Part shown: piece by piece, positions 1-11,010 of the stretch | How the letters are laid out: the number at the start of each line of letters is the position of its first letter | Position numbering within the stretch: the stretch's first letter is position 1 | DNA from: Cordilura impudica | Taxonomy: Eukaryota > Arthropoda > Insecta > Diptera > Scathophagidae | Length of the DNA: 64,000 bases | Direction of reading: 5' to 3' | Assembly: GCA_963682025.1 (NCBI GenBank) | Contig: OY821522.1 | Coordinates: 26,241,652 to 26,305,651, forward strand | Notes under the pieces: model-generated | Seen by the model: only the letters and a program-made list of their open reading frames with translations | What the model was told of the DNA's origin: nothing | Databases searched by the model: none | Translations under genes and position numbers: made by a program

Positions 1-561
1 TGAAAATTTCCATTTCTCGTTTTCAGTTTTTCTTTCATATTGGCGAGTTTTTTTATTATAACGTGATAACGATAAAAAAATATGTGGCAATACTACTAAC
101 ATGAGCTATGTTCTGTGTTCTTGGTATTATTAATATTATATGCATATTATTTTTGTTGCATTTTTTTATGTTGTTGTACAATTATTATATTCAACCACTA
201 AACTGTTACAACAAACACACTGGGTTTTATGTTTTTTTTAGAGATATCTACATATTTTTGCTCGTATCTAATCACAATGATGCCCAATGTAGCCCATTTT
301 CAATACCAACCTGCTGGGAATTATGGCAAATGATATTTTTGTAACCTTATCCAGTTAGATGGCTTTTTTTGTGAACGAGCGTGATTTCAACAGACAGACG
401 GACAGACGGACAGATGGGCATCGCTATATCGACTCGAGCTGTGATAAGGATCAAGAATATATATACTTTATGGGGTCGGAAATTAGTTTTTCGATGCTTT
501 ACAAACGGAATGACAAACCTATGTATGTATACCCTCTGCCACTGACGTGTGGATGGTATAA
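1..561 (+). mobile_element. Tail part of a DINE-1/Helentron-like element, first tandem copy
   Basis: This is the 3' part of a non-autonomous element whose start lies left of the window. It matches 2639-3199 base for base except at the first position. It has a (GACAGACG)-type run near 390-415, the phrase TATGGGGTCGG near 470 and a degenerate terminal hairpin (TACCCTC paired loosely with GGATGGTA) near 528-559. It ends GGTATAA at 561 and is followed at once by the head of the next copy. A 78-codon open frame at 108-344 is repeated with the repeat but is not kept intact in the diverged copy near 55400, so I do not call it a gene. Assignment to the DINE-1/Helentron group is an inference from the terminal hairpin and target-site behaviour. 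Confidence 0.7.
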
Positions 562-649
562 CAAGTAAGAGTGTTAAATTCGGCTGTGCCGAATTTTTTA
601 ATACCCTCATCCTGAGTCTTTAATTATTAATTTTTTATTTTTTTTTTAG

Positions 650-1320
650 AATTTTTAATTTTTAATTTTTAATTTTTAATTTTTAATTTTTAATTTTTAA
701 TTTTTAGTTTTGAATTTTTAATTTTGAATTTTTAATTTTTAATTTTTAATTTTTAATTTTTAATTTTTAATTTTTAATTTTTAATTTTTAATTTTTAATT
801 TTTAATTTTTAATTTTTAATTTTTAATTTTTAATTTTTAATTTTTAATTTTTAATTTTTAATTTAAATTTTTAATTTTTAATATTTAATTTTTAATTTTT
901 AATTTTTAATTTTTAATTTTTAATTTTTAATTTTTAATTTTTAATTTTTAATTTTTAATTTCTAATTTTTAATTTTTAATTTTTAATTTTTAATGTTTAA
1001 TGTTTAATTTTTAATTTTTAATTTTTAATTTTTAATTTTTAAATTTTAATTTTTAATTTTTAATTTTTAATTTTTAATTTTTAATTTTTAATTTTTAATT
1101 TTTAATTTTTAATTTTTAATTTTAATTTTTAATTTTTAATTTTTAATTTTTAATTTTTAATTTTTAATTTTTAATTTTTAATTTTTAATTTTTAATTTTT
1201 AATTTCTAATTTTTAATTTTAAATTTTAAATTTTAAATTTTAAATTTTTAATTTTTAATCTTTAATTTTTAATTTTCAATTTTTAATTTTAATTTTTAAT
1301 TTTTAAGCTTTAATTATTAA
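650..1320 (+). repeat. AATTTTT heptamer array inside the DINE-like element
   Basis: About 670 bp of nearly uninterrupted 7-bp AATTTTT units with scattered single-base variants (TTTCTAA, TTTAAATT, TTTGAATT). The T-rich strand is the plus strand. The array lies just inside the head hairpin. Confidence 0.95.
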
Positions 1321-2638
1321 TGTTTTATTTTTCGTTATTCATTGTTCATTTTTCATCTTTCATTAGTCATTGTTCAATCTTAATTTTTCATGTTCCATTT
1401 TTCAATTTTCATTTTACACTTTCCATATCCCATTTTTCATATTTCAGTTTCCATTTTCCATTTTAAATTTTTCATTTTTTAATAATCTTTCATTTTTTAA
1501 TTTTCTTTATTCATTTTCCACTTTCCATTTTTAATTTTTCAATTTTCATTTTCCATTTTTCATTTTTAATTTTATTTTTATAATTTCCATTTGCCATTTT
1601 TCATTTTTCTATTTTCATTTTCATTTTCCATTTTTCATTTATAAATTTTCATTTTCCATTTTTCATTTTTCAATTTTCATTTTCCATTTTTAATTTTTCA
1701 GTTTTCGTTTTCCATTTTTCATTTTCCGATTTTCATTTTTCAATTTTCATTGTCCATTTTCCATTTTTAATTTTTCAATTTTCATTTCCCATTTTTCATT
1801 TTTAATTTTTCAATTTCCATTTGCCCTTTTCATTTTTCAATTTCCATTTTTCATTTTTCCATTTCCATTTTTAATTTTTCATTTTCGATTTTTCAATTTT
1901 CATTTTCCATTTTTCCATTTCCATTTTCCATTTTGCGTTTTCCATTTTTCATTTTTAATTATTTAATATTAATTTTTCAATTTTCACTTTCCATTTTTCA
2001 TTTTCATTTTCCATTTTTCATTTTTAATTTTTCAATTTTCAATTTCCATTTTCTATTAGTCATTTTTCATTCTTCAATTTTCATTTTCCATTTTCCATTT
2101 TTCATTTTACAATTTTCATTTTCCATTTTTCGTTTTCGATTTCCATTTCCCTTTTTAAGTTTTCAATTTTCATTTTCCATTTTCCATTTTCCATTTTTCA
2201 TATTTCAGTTTTCGTTTCCATTTTCCACTTTCCATTTTTCATTTTTCAATTTTCATTTTCCATTTTTCAATTTTCATTTCTCATTTTTCAATTTTCATTT
2301 TCCAATTTCATTTTCCATTTTTCATTTTGCATTTTTCATTTTTCAATTTTTTTTTTCATTTTCCATTTTTCATTATTCATTTTCCATTCTCCATTTTTCA
2401 TATCCTATTTTACATTTTTCATTTTCCGTTTTCCGCTTTTCATTTTCCATTTTCCATTCTCAATTTTCTATTTTCCATTTTTCATTTTTCAATTTTCTTT
2501 TTTCATTTTCCATTTTTCATTTTCCATTTTCTATTCTCTATTTTTCATTTTCTATTTTACATTTTCCATTTTCCATTTTCCTTTTTTCATTTTCCATTTT
2601 TCATTTTTATTTTTCATTCTCCATTTTCATTTTCCATT
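1321..2638 (+). repeat. Degenerate CATTTTC / CATTTTTC simple-sequence array
   Basis: About 1.3 kb of 6-8 bp units of the CATTTTC, CATTTTTC and AATTTTC types. It follows the heptamer array in the same order as at 6530-7165 and 54160-55260. Long open frames in it (1933-2742) translate to Phe/Ser/His/Ile low complexity and are by-products of the repeat. Confidence 0.9.
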
Positions 2639-3289
2639 GGAAAATTTCCATTTCTCGTTTTCAGTTTTTCTTTCATATTGGCGAGTTTTTTTATTATAAC
2701 GTGATAACGATAAAAAAATATGTGGCAATACTACTAACATGAGCTATGTTCTGTGTTCTTGGTATTATTAATATTATATGCATATTATTTTTGTTGCATT
2801 TTTTTATGTTGTTGTACAATTATTATATTCAACCACTAAACTGTTACAACAAACACACTGGGTTTTATGTTTTTTTTAGAGATATCTACATATTTTTGCT
2901 CGTATCTAATCACAATGATGCCCAATGTAGCCCATTTTCAATACCAACCTGCTGGGAATTATGGCAAATGATATTTTTGTAACCTTATCCAGTTAGATGG
3001 CTTTTTTTGTGAACGAGCGTGATTTCAACAGACAGACGGACAGACGGACAGATGGGCATCGCTATATCGACTCGAGCTGTGATAAGGATCAAGAATATAT
3101 ATACTTTATGGGGTCGGAAATTAGTTTTTCGATGCTTTACAAACGGAATGACAAACCTATGTATGTATACCCTCTGCCACTGACGTGTGGATGGTATAAC
3201 AAGTAAGAGTGTTAAATTCGGCTGTGCCGAATTTTTTAATACCCTCATCCTGAGTCTTTAATTATTAATTTTTTATTTTTTTTTTAGAA

Positions 3290-3650
3290 TTTTTAATTTT
3301 TAATTTTTAATTTTTAATTTTTAATTTTTAATTTTTAATTATTAATTTTTAATTCTTAATTTTAATTTTTAATTTTTAATTTTAAATTTTAAATTTTTAA
3401 TTTTTAATTTTTAATTTTTAATTTTTAATTTTTAATTTTTAATTTTTAATTTTTAATTTTTAATTTTTAATTTTTAATTTTTAATTTTTAATTTTTAATT
3501 TTTAATTTTTAATTTTTAATTTTTAATTTTTAATTTTTAAGTTTTAAGTTTTAAGTTTTTATTTTTAATTTTTAATTATTAATTTTTAATTTTTAATTTC
3601 TAATTTTTAATTTCTAATTTTTAATTTTTAATTTTTAATTTTTAATTTTT
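3290..3650 (+). repeat. AATTTTT heptamer array
   Basis: Left arm of the heptamer array of the third tandem copy. The 475-bp satellite begins exactly where it stops. Confidence 0.9.
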
Positions 3651-6025
3651 AGTCATTTATTGTTCGGTTTAAGATCATGTATATATTTTTCTAATGAAAG
3701 AAAGATAATAATTTTTGTAATGTAAGAGAAATATTAGAAAAAAATTGAAGACAGCGCTAGATGGAGTAGCTACTTTCGAACAAAGCGACTTGTTCATCGT
3801 CAGCATCCTTCTGCCTATTACTTCAACTCATGCTTAATCAACTATTTAACTCAACATTTGAAAGAAAAGAACATGAGAAATGTTTTTTCTTTTTATATAC
3901 GAGAGTGTGTATGAGCAAGCTGAGCTTTTCTAATTTTTAGCTTTCTCTACATTAACATAGCCAGATCAATTACAAGTCTTGTAATATGAACAGCTCTTTG
4001 TTTTTGCCATTGTCCATTAGATGGAACTGTTATGGCATGTGAAATCTTAACAGATTACACAAATGCATTGTACCTCATGTGTTGTATGTTATTGTTATGT
4101 ATTGTTGATCTGTATTGGAATAATTAGTCATTTATTGTTCGGTTTAAGATCATGTATATATTTTTCTAATGAAAGAAAGATAATAATTTTTGTAATGTAA
4201 GAGAAATATTAGAAAAAAATTGAAGACAGCGCTAGATGGAGTAGCTACTTTCGAACAAAGCGACTTGTTCATCGTCAGCATCCTTCTGCCTATTACTTCA
4301 ACTCATGCTTAATCAACTATTTAACTCAACATTTGAAAGAAAAGAACATGAGAAATGTTTTTTCTTTTTATATACGAGAGTGTGTATGAACAAGCTGAGC
4401 TTTTCTAATTTTTAGCTTTCTCTACATTAACATAGCCAGATCAATTACAAGTCTTGTAATATGAACAGCTCTTTGTTTTTGCCATTGTCCATTAGATGGA
4501 ACTGTTATGGCATGTGAAATCTTAACAGATTACACAAATGCATTGTACCTCATGTGTTGTATGTTATTGTTATGTATTGTTGATCTGTATTGGAATAATT
4601 AGTCATTTATTGTTCGGTTTAAGATCATGTATATATTTTTCTAATGAAAGAAAGATAATAATTTTTGTAATGTAAGAGAAATATTAGAAAAAAATTGAAG
4701 ACAGCGCTAGATGGAGTAGCTACTTTCGAACAAAGCGACTTGTTCATCGTCAGCATCCTTCTGCCTATTACTTCAACTCATGCTTAATCAACTATTTAAC
4801 TCAACATTTGAAAGAAAAGAACATGAGAAATGTTTTTTCTTTTTATATACGAGAGTGTGTATGAACAAGCTGAGCTTTTCTAATTTTTAGCTTTCTCTAC
4901 ATTAACATAGCCAGATCAATTACAAGTCTTGTAATATGAACAGCTCTTTGTTTTTGCCATTGTCCATTAGATGGAACTGTTATGGCATGTGAAATCTTAA
5001 CAGATTACACAAAGGCATTGTACCTCATGTGTTGTATGTTATTGTTATGTATTGTTGATCTGTATTGGAATAATTAGTCATTTATTGTTCGGTTTAAGAT
5101 CATGTATATATTTTTCTAATGAAAGAAAGATAATAATTTTTGTAATGTAAGAGAAATATTAGAAAAAAATTTAAGACAGCGCTAGATGGAGTAGCTACTT
5201 TCGAACAAAGCGACTTGTTCATCGTCAGCATCCTTCTGCCTATTACTTCAACTCATGCTTAATCAACTATTTAACTCAACATTTGAAAGAAAAGAACATG
5301 AGAAATGTTTTTTCTTTTTATATACGAGAGTGTGTATGAACAAGCTGAGCTTTTCTAATTTTTAGCTTTCTCTACATTAACATAGCCAGATCAATTACAA
5401 GTCTTGTAATATGAACAGCTCTTTGTTTTTGCCATTGTCCATTAGATGGAACTGTTATGGCATGTGAAATCTTAACAGATTACACAAATGCATTGTACCT
5501 CATGTGTTGTATGTTATTGTTATGTATTGTTGATCTGTATTGGAATAATTAGTCATTTATTGTTCGGTTTAAGATCATGTATATATTTTTCTAATGAAAG
5601 AAAGATAATAATTTTTGTAATGTAAGAGAAATATTAGAAAAAAATTGAAGACAGCGCTAGATGGAGTAGCTACTTTCGAACAAAGCGACTTGTTCATCGT
5701 CAGCATCCTTCTGCCTTTTACTTCAACTCATGCTTAATCAACTATTTAACTCAACATTTGAAAGAAAAGAACATGAGAAATGTTTTTTCTTTTTATATAC
5801 GAGAGTGTGTATGAACAAGCTGAGCTTTTCTAATTTTTAGCTTTCTCTACATTAACATAGCCAGATCAATTACAAGTCTTGTAATATGAACAGCTCTTTG
5901 TTTTTGCCATTGTCCATTAGATGGAACTGTTATGGCATGTGAAATCTTAACAGATTACACAAATGCATTATACCTCATGTGTTGTATGTTATTGTTATGT
6001 ATTGTTGATCTGTATTGGAATAATT
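3651..6025 (+). repeat. Tandem satellite, five units of 475 bp
   Basis: Units begin with AGTCATTTATTGTTCGG at 3651, 4126, 4601, 5076 and 5551. A partial restart (AGTCATTTTTT) at 6026 merges into the heptamer array. Spacing is exactly 475 bp each time. I could find only isolated single-base differences between units (for example near 3914, 5014, 5171, 5717 and 5970). Each unit holds a TATATACGAGAG stretch and no long open frame. The array has heptamer sequence on both sides and is absent from the other element copies. I do not recognise the monomer. An array of LTR-like units cannot be excluded. Confidence 0.95.
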
Positions 6026-6520
6026 AGTCATTTTTTAATTTTTAATATTTAATTTTTAATTTTTAATTTTTAATTTTTAGTTTTTAATTTTTAATTTTTA
6101 ATTTTTAATTTTTAATTTTTAATTTTTAATTTTTAATTTTTAATTTTTAATTTTTAATTTTTAATTTTTAATTTTTAATTTTTAATTTTTAATTTTTAAT
6201 TTTTAGTTTTTAATTTTTAATTTTTAATTTTTAATTTTTAATCTATAATTTTTAATTTTTAATTTTTAATTTTTAATTTTTAATTTTTAATTTTTAATTT
6301 TTAATTTTTAATTTCTAATTTTTAATTTTTAATTTTTAATTTTTAATTTTTAATTTTTAATTTTTAATATTTAATTTTTAATTTTTAATTTTTAATTTTT
6401 AATTTTTAATTTCTAATTTTTAATTTTTAATTTTTAATTTTTAATTTTTAATTTTAATTTTAATTTTAATTTTAATTTTAATTTTTAATTTTTAATTTTT
6501 AATTTAAATTTTTAATTTTT
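6026..6520 (+). repeat. AATTTTT heptamer array
   Basis: Right arm of the heptamer array that flanks the 475-bp satellite. Near 6450-6480 the unit shortens to 6 bp (TTTTAA). Confidence 0.9.
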
Positions 6521-6529
6521 AAACTTTTA

Positions 6530-7165
6530 TTATCAATTTTTAATTTTTCGTTTTCATTATTCATTTTTCATCTTTCATTACTCATTTTTCAATCTTAATT
6601 TTTCATGTTCCATTTTTCAATTTTCATTTTACACTTTCCATATTCCATTTTTCATATATCAGCTTCCATTTTCCATTTTAAGTTTTTCCTTTTTTTAATT
6701 TTTCAACTTTCATTTTTAATTTTCGTTATTCATTTTCCACTTTCCATTTTTAATTTTTCAATTTTCATTTTCCATTTTTCATTTTTAAATTTTCATTTTC
6801 CATTTTTAATATTTTATTTTTCAATTCTCGTTTTCCATTTTTAATTTTTCAATTTCCATTTGCCATTTTTTATTTTTCGATTTTCATTTTCCATTTTTCA
6901 TTTTTCCATTCTCATTTTTCATTTTTCATTTTCCATTTTTTCAATTTTCATTTTCCATTTCCCATTTTTCATTTTTCCATTTCCATTTTCCATTTTGCGT
7001 TTTCCATTTTCCATTTTTCATTTTTAATTATTTAATATTCATTTTTCAATTTTCATTTTCCATTTTTCATTTTCATTTTCAATTTTTCATTTTTAATTTT
7101 TCAATTTTCTATTTCCATTTTCTATTAGTCATTTTTCAATTTTCATTTTCCATTTTTCATTTCCC
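6530..7165 (+). repeat. CATTTTC-type simple-sequence array
   Basis: Same composition and order as 1321-2638 but shorter. It ends at the junction with non-repetitive DNA near 7166. Confidence 0.9.
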
Positions 7166-7181
7166 TTTTTCTAAGGGACAT

Positions 7182-7313
7182 GACCAGCACAGCTGGATTA
7201 GTTTATTAGGAGGTCCAAACGATCTGACCAGCAAAGCTGGATTAGTTTTTTAGGAGGTCCAGGGGAACTGACCAGCAAAGTTGGAGCTTTATTAAGAGGT
7301 CCATGAGACCTGA
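7182..7313 (+). repeat. 44-bp tandem repeat, three units
   Basis: GACCAGCA(C/A)AGCTGG followed by an AGGAGGTCC block recurs at 7182, 7226 and 7270 with a 44-bp period. A partial GACC restart lies near 7310. The units sit between the truncated DINE-like copy and the BEL/Pao remnant. Their origin is unknown; they may belong to the noncoding 3' part of the BEL/Pao element. Confidence 0.8.
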
Positions 7314-7357
7314 CCCTTATAGAGGGGACTGACCAGAAATTATCCAAGCAAAAATGG

Positions 7358-7709
7358 TTAGTTGGGCCAATGGAAGTCTCGGGCTCGAATATGTCTTATT
7401 GAGTATAATTTGAGGGGTAAGTTCAGTCCTAAAACCAAAACAACCCGCAACGCGAGACTAAAATTTGGACCAGCATGTTGAAATTCAATAAATTCTTCCT
7501 TTAGATTGTCAGGAACGGATATATAATATAATAATCTTTCTATAAGAGTGGGGGAAAAAGTTACCACATGCCGTACTGGTAGTGGATTCGATTGGGAAAC
7601 GGAGGACATAGAATTTTGGGTGCGCAGAGATGTAACTTTTTTTATGGATATTTGACTGACCAGAGTGATAAACTGAACGTGCAGAGTTGTCCTTTTTAGA
7701 TCCGGTGGC
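7358..7709 (-). pseudogene. Downstream part of the BEL/Pao post-integrase open frame
   Basis: On the minus strand this reads on from 11016-11163 once the Transib element and one CTTAG copy are removed; the lysine/serine-rich frame stays open across the join. No catalytic motif is visible. The frame is of the BEL/Pao element because the upstream half carries a zinc knuckle and follows the BEL/Pao integrase. Its exact role is unknown. Confidence 0.45.
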
Positions 7710-7714
7710 CTTAG
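7710..7714. other. Target-site duplication CTTAG, left copy
   Basis: CTTAG directly precedes the left terminal repeat of the Transib element and recurs at 11011-11015 directly after the right one. Five-base duplications are typical of Transib insertion. Confidence 0.85.
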
Positions 7715-7751
7715 CACTATGGGTAAAACTTTGATATTTTTGGCATAAATT
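7715..7751 (+). repeat. Left terminal inverted repeat of Transib
   Basis: CACTATGGGTAAAACTTTGA followed by TATTTTTGGCATAAATT. It pairs with the reverse complement of 10974-11010 with a few mismatches. Confidence 0.85.
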
Positions 7752-8216
7752 AAATTTTTTTTTTGTTTAAAATTTAAAATCTGCTTTCGTTTTTTAATTC
7801 GTATACTCTAACGGTTACATAAACGTTTTTTTTTTATAATTTTTATGTTGCACCCTGTTATTTTATGAAAGAAAAAAGTCAGCTGTTTCACGGTTGCATT
7901 ATGAACAGAAAATGCGCGCGAAATTTTTAATAAATTTGATCGTGAGTAAAACATTAATTGTAAACACCGTGAAAAAGTTTAAATATGGAAGAAAATTGAC
8001 AAGGTATGTAAAACAATTTGTGATATAGTTTAAAAAATAGTTGTGTGTTATTGTCTAGTAATTGTTGGTGTGTTATTATAGGTCGAAACTAACAAACATA
8101 CGTGTGTTGTGTGGAATATAACTTCTGTGTATAGAAAGCTATTTGCAATATTTCTAAAAAAAAGTTATTAATCGAACTGTATATAATCAAACATCATTAA
8201 CACTTTTTGCTCCTTC

Positions 8217-10275
8217 TTGTTCCTTTTGGGAAAAAAACTTCATTTTGTAGTTACATACGAGTTTTACCATTCAACACTGCTTGAGGTTTGGAGCAGCAAA
8301 AATCGAGAAACAGATAGTGTAAAAGAATTTATTTTGGAGAATATTAAACAACAAAACTTATCAGATGAGCAATATCAGTTAAATACACAAAAAGTCAAGC
8401 ACTTTATTGCTTTCATAAATTTAAATTTGCCAAAATGCTATCGAATACTTGAACGATTTAAAAAAAACACTCGCCTTGGCTTGCATTCAATATAACTATT
8501 GAAATAAGTGATTGCGGCTTGCCCGGCAATAAACGAGGTCGGAGGGATTTAGACTGTACTGATGCAGGGCCTCGTTTGAAGAAAAAGTAAGCATCTGAGC
8601 TTGCCGCAGAACAAAAACAAACTGCATTTGTGTTGAAAAAAAAACTGTTAGCAACGAGAACATAACAGGAATTATAAGGAAACTGGAAAGGACTGATCCG
8701 TTGCCAATAAGTACTGATGAGGCATTAGCTTTTTTAATTGAAAATGGCTTTACAAAGCATCAATACATTAACATCAAAGCATTAAATAAGCAGCATGGAT
8801 GTGACATTTATCCCCCTTACTCCGAGATTGTAAAATCAAAATTGAAATGCAGACCTAAGGAAATCAGCTATTGTGATACTAAAACAGAAGTAACAATGCA
8901 AAATTTACTGGACCATACAGCTGATCGCCATACTTGAAATGCAGAAGGACGTCCTTGATGTTGCTGCACCAGCACGTTGCAAATTAATTGTAAGTTATGT
9001 GTTCGATGGTTCGACAGGACAGAGTTCATATAAACAACGTTTTCAATTGGATGAACATATTGGACTAGACCATTCATTCTTGGCAACCATAGTTCCATTG
9101 AAATTAATAGATGAGCTTAATAGAGTTATTTGGCTTAATAACTCTCCACAGTCCGTCAGATTCTGTCGGCCTCTAAAAATGGAATTTATAAAAGAAACTA
9201 CTGAAATTATTTTAAGTGGAAATAGTAAGATATTCAAATTAAAAACATCCAAGAACACATCTATGTACACAAGGGAAAAAACGTTCTTGTAAAATATGAA
9301 GCACATATGACCCTGATAGATGGTAAAGTTCTGAATATTTTAACTGGTACCAACTCATGTCAATCCTGCCTAATATGTGGTGCTAAGCCAAATCAACTGT
9401 TAAAAACCCATGACTTCAACTCGAAAATATTTGGCGTTAAACCAAATAATCTTAAATATGGCGTAAGGTCTTTATATGCATGGATAAGATTTTTTGAATT
9501 TGTAGTAAGAATCACGTATAGAATGGAATAAGAGATATGGCGTGTTAAAAATGGTAACAAAGTCAAAGTCTCTTTGCGAAAACAGTACCTTCAAGAAAGG
9601 TTGTGGACGGAAATGGGTCCCAATGTAGACAAACCCAAACAAAATGGCAGTGAAAATAGCAACGATGGAAATTCTGCAAGAAGAGCATTCAGAAATATTG
9701 AGCTCTTATCGTCCATTTTAAATTTCGATTTAAACATTCTCAAACACTTTTACATTATATTAATTGCCATATCTTGTGAATATAAGATTGATACAGAAAA
9801 ATTCAAAAACTTTTGTGGTCAAACATTCAATATGTATTTTAAAAAGTATTCTTGGTATCCAATGTCTCCAATTGTGCACAAAATTTTGGTACATGGGCAC
9901 CACATAATGGATACTTGCATACTTCCTGTTGGAATTCTAGGAGAAAATGCATCAGAAGCGAGAAACAAGCTGTATAAAAGCGACAGGAGATCACATGCAA
10001 GGAAATGGATAACAAGACAGACGTTTTTAATAGAGCATTGGATTCTTCAGACCCACTAATGTCCACCCTAAGTTTAACAGAACGAAAAAAAATTAAAAAA
10101 AAGAAGAGCCTGCCCAGAGAATTCATTGCCTTTTTTCGAAACACCTGCTATTAACTTTACAGACACATTAGAAGGTGATGAAAATGAAAATGAAGCAGAA
10201 GACGATGAGGCCGACGAAATTGACAGTTTTGGACTGGAGAATATTGAGTTGGAAGAAGAAAATGAAGACGATTAA
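8217..10275 (+). pseudogene. Transib transposase, RAG1 core-like, broken
   Basis: The protein is recognisable in successive frame pieces at 8217-8495, 8701-8937, 8939-9292, 9307-9531 and 9574-10059, with an acidic C-terminal tail in another frame to 10275. Family landmarks are visible in order: an Asp in VFDGSTGQSS (about 9005), a second Asp in TLIDGKV with the CxxC pair SCLICGA (9319-9390), and HKILVHGHH followed by GENASEARNK (about 9880-9965), whose SEARNK Glu matches the third catalytic residue of Transib and RAG1. The role would be cut-and-paste transposition by a DDE transposase in the nucleus. Stops and frameshifts separate the pieces, and no convincing start codon is visible at the left, so the copy is dead. 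An intron could explain some breaks but not all. Confidence 0.85.
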
Positions 10276-10973
10276 GTTAGAAAATATTAGAATTTGTCTC
10301 ATATGATTTTTTTTTCAGGGAACCGGTTGAGCCAACCTTACTTCTATTCAACTAATTTTTATTTAACTTATCTTATTCAATAACTTAAGCTTTAAAAAGT
10401 TTCTGGAAAATAAAATGTAAGCATAGTTAAAATATCTCCGGTCTTTGAAGTGTTAATGAGCAGTTTTATACTTTAACAAAAGACCTTGTCTATCGTCTGA
10501 GTTTACCAAAAAAATATAAACACATTAAACTTAAGTGGTTTTATCCAAAAAGTAAGGTTAAGAAATTGTTTTTTTAGTCCTTGACCCTAATGGATTAATT
10601 AAATAAAATATTTTTAGATGCAAACTTACAGATTCTTGAAACAGCTTTCTAGTGACATATATTTCAACAGGATCGGTTTATAAATAGCCAACTTATGGGC
10701 GATTATACGTTCAAGATTTGGAGGCCTATATTTCGGGAAATATGGACCGGCACCAAAAATTTTCTTCTTCTTTTTTATTTGCGTTTTATGCCCTTTTAGG
10801 AAAAAATAACGAAAATAAAAAAGCCGAGGTGCACCCATGCCGAATTTATGCCAAAACCTGACCTCATGTTTTAATGGGGAGGCGGAAGAAGGCGTGGTCC
10901 AAAAAAAAACAAAAATTCCATTTTGGTGTTAGTTAAGTTCGTGCAAATTTTTAAGTGTCTAGCTTTAAAACTA

Positions 10974-11010
10974 CAATTAATGCCAAAAATATCGCTTTTT
11001 GCCCATAGTG
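10974..11010 (-). repeat. Right terminal inverted repeat of Transib
   Basis: Read on the minus strand it begins CACTATGGGCAAAAAGCGAT and continues to GGCATTAATT. The heptamer-like CACTATG is identical to that of the left end. Confidence 0.85.

Larger units (their letters stand above)
562..3199 (+). mobile_element. Full-length DINE-1/Helentron-like element, second tandem copy (2638 bp)
   Basis: The element starts CAAGTAAGAGTG and ends GGTATAA. These are the same ends that unoccupied-site comparison gives for the insertions at 13524 and 41366. The head holds a near-perfect hairpin, AAATTCGGC / TGT / GCCGAATTT, at 576-596. The body is almost entirely heptamer and CATTTTC arrays. The tail from 2639 carries the GACAGACG run and the TATGGGGTCGG phrase. 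It abuts the preceding copy at 561/562 and the following one at 3199/3200 with no spacer. No transposase is encoded, so mobilisation would need a partner element. The Helentron label is an inference. Confidence 0.7.
3200..7165 (+). mobile_element. Third tandem DINE-like copy, interrupted by a satellite and missing its tail
   Basis: Starts CAAGTAAGAGTG with the same head hairpin directly after the second copy ends. Its first ~90 bases match 562-650. It then holds heptamer array (about 3290-3650), five 475-bp satellite units (3651-6025), more heptamer array (6026-6520) and a CATTTTC array (6530-7165). The tail with the GACAGACG run is absent. At about 7166 the sequence changes abruptly to unrelated DNA, so this copy is 3'-truncated or was cut by rearrangement. 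Confidence 0.65.
7715..11010 (+). mobile_element. Transib DNA transposon (RAG1-related), 3296 bp
   Basis: Bounded by inverted repeats that begin CACTATGGG and extend imperfectly about 37 bp, and flanked by the 5-bp duplication CTTAG. The CACWATGG start, the 5-bp duplication and a RAG1-like transposase together identify Transib, the superfamily from which vertebrate RAG1 and the recombination signal heptamer derive. It sits in the BEL/Pao remnant; taking it out joins 7709 to 11011-11015. The transposase frame is broken, so the copy is inactive. The 3.3 kb length is what a complete element would have. Confidence 0.88.

Noticed and set aside
108..344. Repeated 78-codon open frame (also at 2746-2982)
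   Set aside because: It repeats only because the element is duplicated; the diverged copy near 55400 does not preserve it.
347..610. Minus-strand 87-codon open frame, also at 2985-3248
   Set aside because: Lies across the hairpins and the GACAGACG run of the DINE-like tail; no sign of coding.
1933..2742. 269-codon open frame rich in Phe, His, Ser and Ile, and the overlapping 2327-2704 frame
   Set aside because: Both lie in the CATTTTC simple repeat; composition explains their openness. No domain and no conservation.
3651..6025. CRISPR-like regular repeat array
   Set aside because: Units are 475 bp with no repeat/spacer alternation and the genome is eukaryotic; it is a satellite.
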